Below are positions 8,973 through 15,955 of a stretch of DNA of 64,000 nucleotides, piece by piece. The stretch comes from a virus, in IMG/VR virus record IMGVR_UViG_3300035698_020096, positions 16,174-80,173 of that record; one strand, written 5' to 3'. Below the pieces are notes generated by a model, which saw nothing but the letters and a program-made list of their open reading frames with translations, ran no database searches and was not told where the DNA came from. Position 1 is the first letter of the stretch, and every line of letters begins with the position of its first letter. A program made the position numbers and the translations under genes.

Positions 8973-10004
8973 TTGACTCACCATAAAGATTTAATAACAA
9001 AGGATATTCATGCTCCCTATTCTTTCCTATATCAAACTTCATTTGAAAGAACTAATAGTATTGGGTTTACAAATGATGATATAGGAAAGTTAGCCCGTCA
9101 GCTAAGTGATGATTCTATATGGATATTAGTAGATACCAGTCCTAGTTGGTTAAAAGTATTAGTACAAGGGGATTCAACTACACCTATCGGAATAGCTGGA
9201 GGTCATCTTACAGGCTTATATCCTAATCCTACAGTTCTTCCAGACACCCATATTCATACCCCTGGTATTACCATTCCTCCTTATCCTGTAACATTACCTC
9301 CTTCTGGGCAAGCAGGTGGGGACTTATTAGGGGATTATCCTAATCCTCTTTTAAGTCCCACTGGAGTGATAGAAGGTTATTACACAGCTCCCACATTAAG
9401 AGTAGATACTAAAGGTAGGATAATACATATAGAATCTAATACTATAGGAGAAACTAATGAAGGTAATAACTTAGGCAATGGAGTAGGAATATATTCCCAT
9501 AAGTTAAACCATTTACTTAATTTCAAGACTTTAATATCTAATGGCACAGGTATTACATTAAGTTTCAGTCCTAATGAGATATTAATAGGCCAAGAAGGGT
9601 TAGCTAAATTAACTGGAGCGAGTTTCCTAGGCTTAGTTTCTACCCCTCAATTAGAAGTAGAAACATCTTTAGTAAATAAAGGTAGAACTACTTACACTGT
9701 ATTTCAACCTGGGCCTTCTATTAGTTGGGCCCCAAATCCAGACAAAGGTACTATTCAATATATAGAAGTAGGAGCCAACTTTCATATAAGCTCAGTTATT
9801 AACCCTCAACCTGGGACCATTCTTAAGTTATATATAAAACAAAGTTCTATTGGGGGGCATATAATCTCTTTCGATACAGAATATAAGTTTCCTTCGGGAA
9901 TGAATAATATACCTTCTTCAACTCCTAACTCTTTAAATCTATTAGAAGTGGATATATTGAGTACCAACTTCTATTCTTGTAGACTATATACTGATATTAA
10001 GTAA
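8973..10004 (+). CDS. Fibre-like virion protein, possible head fibre
   Basis: A 343-residue protein with fibre-type sequence. Two G-G-[HD]-L-x-G-x-YPNP motifs lie near residues 77 and 115 and are typical of phage fibre shafts. A later segment, FKTLISNGTGITLSFSPNE, is the same module found in the long fibre genes at 52168 and 54669 (FKTLLQGTGITLTPTGTD). The C-terminal third is a beta-rich domain. The gene lies between the portal and capsid protease genes, far from the tail fibres, so it may decorate the head or neck. It starts at TTG behind a perfect Shine-Dalgarno sequence, which is unusual for this genome, and ends a few bases from a convergent gene. Its receptor or partner is unknown. Confidence 0.6.
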   Translation: MTHHKDLITKDIHAPYSFLYQTSFERTNSIGFTNDDIGKLARQLSDDSIWILVDTSPSWLKVLVQGDSTTPIGIAGGHLTGLYPNPTVLPDTHIHTPGITIPPYPVTLPPSGQAGGDLLGDYPNPLLSPTGVIEGYYTAPTLRVDTKGRIIHIESNTIGETNEGNNLGNGVGIYSHKLNHLLNFKTLISNGTGITLSFSPNEILIGQEGLAKLTGASFLGLVSTPQLEVETSLVNKGRTTYTVFQPGPSISWAPNPDKGTIQYIEVGANFHISSVINPQPGTILKLYIKQSSIGGHIISFDTEYKFPSGMNNIPSSTPNSLNLLEVDILSTNFYSCRLYTDIK

Positions 10005-10017
10005 TTCTATACTTAAT
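9996..10017. terminator. Hairpin between convergent genes
   Basis: ATTAAGTA and TACTTAAT form an 8-bp AT-only stem around a 6-nt loop, spanning the stop codons of the converging 8973 and 10453 genes. It is plausible as a bidirectional terminator but thermodynamically weak. Confidence 0.3.
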
Positions 10018-10453
10018 CCTTAAATCTATTAGATAGATAACTAGCCGCCCTTTTCTTATTTAGTAAAGTCCCCTTCAACATAAGGATATGTTTACAAGGC
10101 CCTCCTTTATTCCTACTTTTCCATTGATAGTTTCCACAAGAACACTGGTAGGGTTCAGTAGATATTTGATACTCATTGCCCTTGGGACTAATACAAAGAA
10201 ATCCATTAGGTATAGGGGCAATAAAATAACCTAGAGTAATCATTTCCCCATACATAAGAATATAAAACATATTCTCAGTGGTCTCCCATAGATGATTACT
10301 AATGTCGATAATTCTTTTTACCCCTGAATTATCCTTCCATACTAAATAAGGTGTATTATTCTCTATCTTTATTTCAACAGTGGATTTCTTATCTAACCTC
10401 ATTTCTTCTGTAAGGATAGATTTAAGTAAGAGATATTCAAATGTAAGATTCAT
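10013..10453 (-). CDS. SWIM zinc-finger protein
   Basis: A 146-residue protein whose C-terminal region carries Cys104-x-Cys106-x13-Cys120-x-His122 (CSCGNYQWKSRNKGGPCKH), the pattern of the SWIM domain, a zinc-binding module known from bacterial helicase-associated proteins, transposases and recombination-associated proteins, where it binds DNA or protein. The N-terminal 100 residues are a mixed alpha/beta region without a motif I recognise. It is one of few minus-strand genes inside the structural block, convergent with the fibre-like gene and divergent from the protease gene, so it is probably expressed separately. A regulatory or DNA-binding role is possible; nothing shows a virion role. 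Confidence 0.65.
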   Translation of the reverse strand: MNLTFEYLLLKSILTEEMRLDKKSTVEIKIENNTPYLVWKDNSGVKRIIDISNHLWETTENMFYILMYGEMITLGYFIAPIPNGFLCISPKGNEYQISTEPYQCSCGNYQWKSRNKGGPCKHILMLKGTLLNKKRAASYLSNRFKD

Positions 10454-10583
10454 AAAACTAGATACTTTAAATACTTAATGTCAATATTAGGGAATTAAAT
10501 TAGTTATTAGGGATACTTAAGATGTTCACATGTATAAATCATATATCCAATAAGCTAGGAAATAATCATATATAAATAAGAGC

Positions 10584-12059
10584 ATGTTTCCTAAAAGTCA
10601 CGTATTGTCTCAGAGTGGAGGTGTACTAAAAGTACCTCTAGCTAAATTAGGTAAATGGTTTCATAAAGCATATGGAGTAGTAGAGTTCACAAGAGAAGAC
10701 TTTAAAACTATCATTGATAACTTTAGAGATAATCTCTTAGGCCATAAGCCTTATCTAACCTTCGGTCATCTGCAAGAGGATTTCTCAGTTGACTCACATA
10801 AGAAGAAAGGGGATATGATAGGGTTTGCTGAAGAAACTGATACTCTTTATGGGTTATTCAAGGCCACTGAGGACGCTTATAAGAGTGTACAGTCAGGAGA
10901 ATATGAATTCTCTTCTGGAGAGTTCATAAGAAACTATTTAGATAAGGATTCAGGTGAAACTAAAGGTACCCTTGTTTTAAGAGTTGCTTTAACCAACTCT
11001 CCTTTTATTCCCAATCTAGATAGAGTTCAAGCCTTCTCTCAATCTGAGAAAGAAGAGTCTACCCAAGTATTTACCATGAAGATTGATATGACAGAAGAAA
11101 CCAGTAATAATACAAACCCCAATGTTCCCAATACTGAAGCAGTACCTACTGAACAGAAGATGGATAAAGACTTCGTGGAACAAGTTGATAAAGTTGAAGA
11201 TCCGCTCACTAAGGATGTAGTCTCTGATACTAATCTAGATAATGATAAAGTAACTCCTCATGTAGATGTTAAAGATGAGCCTACAGTCGTTACTCCTGAG
11301 GTATTAAACTCACCTCAAGCTCCTGTTTCCCCGGTTACTGCTAAAGAAAAATCAGTTGTACCTACAGCGGAAAGTCTGTCTGTAGCTTCTACAGAAACTG
11401 AGGATAATAAACAATCAGATGAATCATTAAGCAATCCATCCTCCATTAAAACTCCTGCACCAAATATGAATACAGCTGCTCCCGTTGCCCCTTCCCCGGT
11501 ACTTAATGTACAACAAGGTTTATCTCAATCTCATCTAGATATTGATACTCTTGTTGGAGATATCACTAATAAGCTAGAGAAGCGTTATGAACGTACAGTT
11601 AATGAGTTATCTACTTTAGTTAAAGATTTACAAACTCAATTAGTTGCTAAGCAACAAGACCTAGAGAAAGTAAAGACTGTTACTCAAGCCCAAGCTTTCT
11701 CCTTATCTCAAGCTCAGCAACAAGTACTTACTGCCCAAGAAAAGGTTACTGCAGAATATTTAATGGGAGAAGGAGTATCTCCTGCTCTTATTCAACGATT
11801 CTCTCAAGTTAGAGAAGCTATCATTAGTAATTCTCAAGTAATCCGTTTATCTGATAGTGAAGGTCAAAATGAAAGAGAAATTTCTGTAATTCAAGCTCTT
11901 AGTGATTTAATTGTAGATGCAACTAATACTCCTGCTATCAACTTAAGTCAAGAAGGTACTTCTTACTATCGTCGTCATGATTCTAATGGATTACTAACTA
12001 TTGCAGAAAAGACCATTAGAGAGAATCGTCAAAGAGCTCAACAAATGAGTAAGAAATAA
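10584..12059 (+). CDS. Capsid maturation protease fused to scaffold (Mu gpI-like)
   Basis: Residues 1 to about 150 match the layout of Mu gpI-type phage proteases: a Y-G-V-x-x-F-T-x-E-D-F segment, a conserved His in TFGHLQED, a hydrophobic strand, a GEYEFSSGEF block and LTNSPFIPNLD. These proteases cleave themselves and scaffold during prohead maturation. Residues about 150-300 are a low-complexity acidic Pro/Thr/Val linker, and 310-491 a Gln-rich coiled coil, which is the usual scaffold part. The gene stands immediately before the major capsid gene, where this protein belongs. Codon use shifts within the gene: AGA dominates in the protease part and CGN in the scaffold part, which may mean that the 3' part is also made separately from an internal start, as in Mu gpI/gpZ. 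No internal start is proven. Confidence 0.78.
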   Translation: MFPKSHVLSQSGGVLKVPLAKLGKWFHKAYGVVEFTREDFKTIIDNFRDNLLGHKPYLTFGHLQEDFSVDSHKKKGDMIGFAEETDTLYGLFKATEDAYKSVQSGEYEFSSGEFIRNYLDKDSGETKGTLVLRVALTNSPFIPNLDRVQAFSQSEKEESTQVFTMKIDMTEETSNNTNPNVPNTEAVPTEQKMDKDFVEQVDKVEDPLTKDVVSDTNLDNDKVTPHVDVKDEPTVVTPEVLNSPQAPVSPVTAKEKSVVPTAESLSVASTETEDNKQSDESLSNPSSIKTPAPNMNTAAPVAPSPVLNVQQGLSQSHLDIDTLVGDITNKLEKRYERTVNELSTLVKDLQTQLVAKQQDLEKVKTVTQAQAFSLSQAQQQVLTAQEKVTAEYLMGEGVSPALIQRFSQVREAIISNSQVIRLSDSEGQNEREISVIQALSDLIVDATNTPAINLSQEGTSYYRRHDSNGLLTIAEKTIRENRQRAQQMSKK

Positions 12060-12237
12060 TATTAAGAATAATAGTTAACTTATTATCATTTAATCTTTAA
12101 TATTCTTAAAGTAATAATTAATAAGTTTTATATCTTACTTACTACTTGAATTCCCCTTTAAGTAACTATACTTATAAGTGCTTATTAGGACCCATTGATA
12201 TTTACCAATAATCTTTATATAAAAGTTAATTACGAAT
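12060..12237 (+). promoter_or_regulatory. Leader region of the major capsid gene with interlocked inverted repeats
   Basis: This 178-bp gap precedes the capsid gene. Two inverted repeats interleave: TTAAGAATA (12062-12070) with TATTCTTAA (12101-12109), and AACTTATTA (12077-12085) with TAATAAGTT (12119-12127). They could form a pseudoknot or alternative hairpins. A capsid promoter is likely here but I cannot place its boxes. Confidence 0.4.
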
Positions 12238-13518
12238 ATGCCTATTTCACAAGTACCGAATAACACCAACTTTTCTCCAAACATTACACCTTGGACTTAT
12301 ACCAAGACTGATGGTTTACCGGGAGAAAGAGTATATACAGAATTAGCTCGTTCATTTGTTCCTCTTGTAGGTAATTCTCCTTTAACTGAAATCTTTCCTG
12401 AAGAAGTAATTCCAGAACGAACAGTTATTATCCATCGTTCATTCGAAGCAGCCGCAGGTATCTTTCCTTTAGTTGACTGGGGTAAACCTGATGTAGTCTT
12501 AGGTACTGGTAATGCTGGTGCTATGGCTACTCAAATGATTCAGCCTCTAGTAATTCGACGTACCGCTGCTATATCTTATGGTGAATTAGGTATTCGAGTT
12601 CGTCCTGGTACAGCTAATGAACCCTATAGCCCTCAAGAGCAAATCAATAATGTTATCGAAAACATGGTTCGTGAGCATAACTTAACTTGGGATGTATTCC
12701 GAGCTATGATACTTCTCGGTGGTATCAACTACACTGACCCTCGTACTGGTGCATCTGTTCAAGTAGATGCTCAAATTCCTGCTCATAACTTCTGGGGATG
12801 GAATGTTTCATCTGGTTATAAAGGACGTCCAGAGAATCTTCTATTCTTAAATCTAATGGATAACAACAGCGTAGACGCCACCAGCGCTGGTACTCCTTGG
12901 ACTGACCCTAATGCAGATATTCTAGGAACTATCATGAAGTTCTCTAGTTGGTTTAAAAGCACCAATAAATCTCGTATTACAGCAATGTATATGAGTCCTC
13001 ATTTAGCTCACGTGCTTAGCTTTAACAATCAGGTTAAGATGAGTCGTGGAGCAACTGTCTTTGGTTTAGGTTCTCAACCTATCGTTCCTAACGGTCCTGA
13101 CCCTAGTGTTGAAGGTATGTTTACAATGGCTCAAGAAGGTTTATCTAGTATTGCTGGTATTCCTATTCGTATAGTTGAGACCTCTTATAGAGACCCAGTT
13201 ACCGGTATTTATAAACTCGTATGGCCTAAAAATAAGGTTGTATTCGTATCTGAACTTGGTCCTAACGGTGATTCACAAATGCCGGGTCGTACTCAATTCT
13301 GTGTATCTGAAGAAATGGGTAATACCCCCGGTCTATGGGTGCGTACACAAGACAATACTCAGCCTCCTGCACCTCCAGGAATGTATATTCAAATGGGTAA
13401 TGCCGGTATGCCTTACTTAAAGAATCCATTTAGTGTTGCTCACATGACCGTCGCTAAAGTTAACGATATTAATAAACGAATGGGTGTAGTTGGAGATATG
13501 GGCTTCGGTGTTCTTTAA
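12238..13518 (+). CDS. Major capsid protein (gpE-like HK97 fold)
   Basis: A 426-residue protein directly after the protease/scaffold gene. The centre reads like the capsid protein E family: paired arginines (VIRRTAAISYGELG), a V-R-x-G-T-A segment, a helix with NNVIENMVREHNLTWDVFRA, then LLGGINYTDPRTG leading into the second half. Length is typical. Arginine is encoded almost wholly by CGT/CGA whereas low-copy neighbours use AGA, as expected for the most abundant phage protein. It has a long leader upstream and an inverted repeat at its 3' end, consistent with its own transcription unit. There is no obvious N-terminal cleavage signal. Order, codon bias and motif pattern agree. Confidence 0.85.
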   Translation: MPISQVPNNTNFSPNITPWTYTKTDGLPGERVYTELARSFVPLVGNSPLTEIFPEEVIPERTVIIHRSFEAAAGIFPLVDWGKPDVVLGTGNAGAMATQMIQPLVIRRTAAISYGELGIRVRPGTANEPYSPQEQINNVIENMVREHNLTWDVFRAMILLGGINYTDPRTGASVQVDAQIPAHNFWGWNVSSGYKGRPENLLFLNLMDNNSVDATSAGTPWTDPNADILGTIMKFSSWFKSTNKSRITAMYMSPHLAHVLSFNNQVKMSRGATVFGLGSQPIVPNGPDPSVEGMFTMAQEGLSSIAGIPIRIVETSYRDPVTGIYKLVWPKNKVVFVSELGPNGDSQMPGRTQFCVSEEMGNTPGLWVRTQDNTQPPAPPGMYIQMGNAGMPYLKNPFSVAHMTVAKVNDINKRMGVVGDMGFGVL

Positions 13519-13539
13519 GTAGATATTAGATATCTCCAA
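13490..13539 (+). terminator. Inverted repeat across the capsid stop codon
   Basis: TTGGAGATAT (13490-13499) and ATATCTCCAA (13530-13539) form a perfect 10-bp stem enclosing the last codons and the stop of the capsid gene. The following CAATAATTAAGAAAGA also occurs within the inverted-repeat region after the 54669 fibre gene. It may be an attenuator or mRNA-stabilising 3' hairpin; no U-tract is present. Confidence 0.4.
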
Positions 13540-13691
13540 TAATTAAGAAAGAATAACTTTGAGAAATAGTTCTAAAGCCTTCCTATTTATAAAGATGTCT
13601 ATAGTTCTATTACTGGTTAGGACCTCTTTTTACTCCTAGTACCTTACTTCCTATAACCCCATTGTCAAACTCTATTATTGAATAAAACAAT

Positions 13692-15206
13692 ATGCCATCT
13701 TTATCAACTGGTTTTATCAACTCAAACCAAATCTTAGCAGGTGCTCGTAGACTCGGTACTATCATGCCTTATGTAGTAGCAGGTGTTTTACAACAACCCC
13801 GTTTTGTACTTCATGATACCGCTACTTTGACCGCAGCTATGGCTGACTATGCTACATGGTTAGCTTCAGCTACTACTTCGGCTGCTCCTCATATCATCTC
13901 TTTAGTTGGGGGTAGTATTGAGTTTGCAGGTAATGTATTTCCTCTAGATACCGGTCCGGGTTCAGGAGCTAATACCTCTGGTAACGTTAATATTGACCTC
14001 GATTATCTATTCTCTCAGCTATGTGTTAATACTGGTGGAGCTCCGGAGTATATACTAGCTGCGGTTCCTCGTTATAACGAACCGATGAGTCAAGCTGAAG
14101 CAGAGGAAATGGGTCTTAACTATTACCTATCCCTTACTGCATCAGGTGAATTTGTAGCCCGTAAGTTCATGGATCCTAAGTGTGCTGCCAACCTTTGTGA
14201 AGTAGGGGGCTGGATGCAGTTAAAACAGCGTATCATTGATGGTTGTGCTTCTTGCGAAGATTACGAATTATTTAATAGCTGCAATGACGATAATTTGTGC
14301 GAACCCTCAATGCTATGTATTCGAGGTGTAGCTTTTATCCTTGTTGAGATTCAACATGTAGGTAATTGCTGCAACCCCTTAGGTAATTACACCAAGTGCG
14401 AATTCGAGAAGCTTAAAGCTACCGTATTCAACCTTGATTCTATCCGTCTATCTCCCGACCCTGTAGCTAACACAGCTGGAACTGATGTTGGATCTACCGA
14501 CCCTGACATATATACTCTTAATGAGTTCTTTGGTTCAGTAGCAGTACCAACTCCATTCCCCTTAGATACAACTGGAGTTGGAGGTACTAATAGTTCCTTC
14601 TACGGTGTCCCTTCTGTGGGTACAGATTATGGAGATGCTAATGGTCCTGGTACTCAACTATGGAAGATCAGTTCTATTACTTTCTATCCCACTTTAGATG
14701 AAGCTCTAAACTGTGGTCAAGGTAGAACTCTTCAATCTCCTGATAGTATGGCAGAGGTTAGAGCTTTCCTTGCTAAGCTTACTTATGAGAATCCAGATGC
14801 TAATCCTTGCGACCCAAATCCATGTGGTCTTGGATGGGATGAAGCAGAGATTCGTCTAGTAGCCAGGGAATATGACTTAAGCTGCTGCACTCAACCTCAA
14901 GCGGATCAAGGTAACTTCCCTCAGATTCGTCGATTTATCACTAAGAGAGATGCAGTAGGTACTCCTTGGTTAGGTCGAGTCAATCCTATTTATAGTGACC
15001 AAGCTGCTATGTCACCTCGACTAGGTATAACAAGTCCTTCCTTTGGTATGCACTTATACGCTAATCCCGTAGCCCTACTTAAATTCTCTATTATGACGAA
15101 AGTAGACCCATTGGCTCCGGCTATTGATGGTGTATCTGACCCGCAAGCTAATGTTATTATTGACCCTGATTCCTTACAAATAGTACCTGGTTCTTTTCTA
15201 GGTTAG
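13692..15206 (+). CDS. Cysteine-rich abundant structural protein
   Basis: A 504-residue protein that I do not recognise. It contains about 16 cysteines, many paired (CASC, NCC, PCDPNPC, SCC), concentrated at about residues 150-245 and 335-410, suggesting metal sites or disulfides in a particle-exposed protein. It has few charged helices and is beta-rich, with a Gly/Thr-rich central loop. Arginine codons are mostly CGN, like the capsid gene, so high expression is likely. Its place just after the capsid gene, with its own 170-bp leader and a 3' hairpin, fits a second major head protein such as a decoration or vertex protein, or a second major tail component. Function is inferred from position and codon bias only. 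Confidence 0.6.
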   Translation: MPSLSTGFINSNQILAGARRLGTIMPYVVAGVLQQPRFVLHDTATLTAAMADYATWLASATTSAAPHIISLVGGSIEFAGNVFPLDTGPGSGANTSGNVNIDLDYLFSQLCVNTGGAPEYILAAVPRYNEPMSQAEAEEMGLNYYLSLTASGEFVARKFMDPKCAANLCEVGGWMQLKQRIIDGCASCEDYELFNSCNDDNLCEPSMLCIRGVAFILVEIQHVGNCCNPLGNYTKCEFEKLKATVFNLDSIRLSPDPVANTAGTDVGSTDPDIYTLNEFFGSVAVPTPFPLDTTGVGGTNSSFYGVPSVGTDYGDANGPGTQLWKISSITFYPTLDEALNCGQGRTLQSPDSMAEVRAFLAKLTYENPDANPCDPNPCGLGWDEAEIRLVAREYDLSCCTQPQADQGNFPQIRRFITKRDAVGTPWLGRVNPIYSDQAAMSPRLGITSPSFGMHLYANPVALLKFSIMTKVDPLAPAIDGVSDPQANVIIDPDSLQIVPGSFLG

Positions 15207-15221
15207 AACTACTAATATACA

Positions 15222-15248
15222 GAAAGGATGTATCTAATACATCCTTTC
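15222..15248 (+). terminator. Hairpin terminator candidate
   Basis: GAAAGGATGTAT and ATACATCCTTTC form a perfect 12-bp stem with a 3-nt CTA loop 15 bp after the stop of the Cys-rich gene. There is no long U-tract. It probably ends or protects the 13692 transcript. Confidence 0.6.
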
Positions 15249-15285
15249 CATTCACACATCAAATTACTTCAAATAGAACATTCTT

Positions 15286-15927
15286 ATGGTAAAGATATTT
15301 ATAAATGCTCCATTTACTTATATATTTCAAGGTAGAAGAAAGACCGTTGGTAGTGGTCAAGAATTAGTATTTGATATATCTAAACCTTCACATAGAGAAG
15401 AGTTAAGGTTTCTTTTATCTCCTACTTTTGGATTTAGAAAGTTCATTAGAGCTGATGACAATATAATCCGTATTCTTAATTCAAATAATTATGATGAAGA
15501 CGAGTTATCGATTAGACATCTAGCTGTAACTGAAAGTCCTGCATCCTTCACTCAACCAGCTCAAGAACCAGAAGAGAATCCTTTTGTACCTCAATATAAA
15601 CAAGAGCCAGAGGTATCTAATCCTGTAGTTCCTATAGAAGAACCGGTTTATGTAGAAGAATTAAAGTCAGAGAATGAAGTTCAAGAAGCAGTCATATCAA
15701 CTAATGAATCTAATCCAGTTGTTGAGTCTTCTATACCTGAAGATTACAATCTAAATGAGGAAGTAGAGAAAAGATATGAGGAATTAAATGCTACTCATTG
15801 GTCCAAGGTAAAAACAATGGTGGAAGGTAAGGGTGTGGAGTACACCAATAAACAGGAAGTTATAGAAGCTTTAATTGTATCGGAATTTAATATATCTAAG
15901 GAAACCCTAAGTGGAATACTAGCTTAG
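15286..15927 (+). CDS. Small virion protein with fibre-type N-terminal anchor and LEM/HeH-like C-terminus
   Basis: A 213-residue protein in three parts. Residues 1 to about 58 (MVKIFINAPFTYIFQGRRK...) resemble the N-termini of both long tail fibres (52168 and 54669): the same opening strand, an aromatic F-x-x-I-Y/F, a G-x-x-x-x-x-D turn, a charged E-x-x-x-x-x-S-P/G-x-F segment and R-x-F-I. Residues about 75-160 are a low-complexity acidic Pro/Glu linker. Residues about 165-213 form a small helical unit (THWSKVKTMVEGKGVEYTNK) like HeH/LEM domains, short helix-extension-helix modules that bind DNA or protein. It lies between the head genes and the connector genes. A linking or adaptor role using the shared anchor is inferred. 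Confidence 0.6.
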   Translation: MVKIFINAPFTYIFQGRRKTVGSGQELVFDISKPSHREELRFLLSPTFGFRKFIRADDNIIRILNSNNYDEDELSIRHLAVTESPASFTQPAQEPEENPFVPQYKQEPEVSNPVVPIEEPVYVEELKSENEVQEAVISTNESNPVVESSIPEDYNLNEEVEKRYEELNATHWSKVKTMVEGKGVEYTNKQEVIEALIVSEFNISKETLSGILA

Positions 15928-15955
15928 ATACAGGCTCTTCTTATAGCAGGTTTAC

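Noticed and set aside
10570-10577. TATAAATA, identical to a T4-type late promoter box, before the 10584 gene
   Set aside because: It lies only a few bases before the ATG, too close for a normal transcript start, and I found no equivalent box before the other late genes.
13175-13420. 81-residue plus-strand frame inside the capsid gene
   Set aside because: It is an out-of-frame shadow with no leader and lies within a strongly supported coding region.
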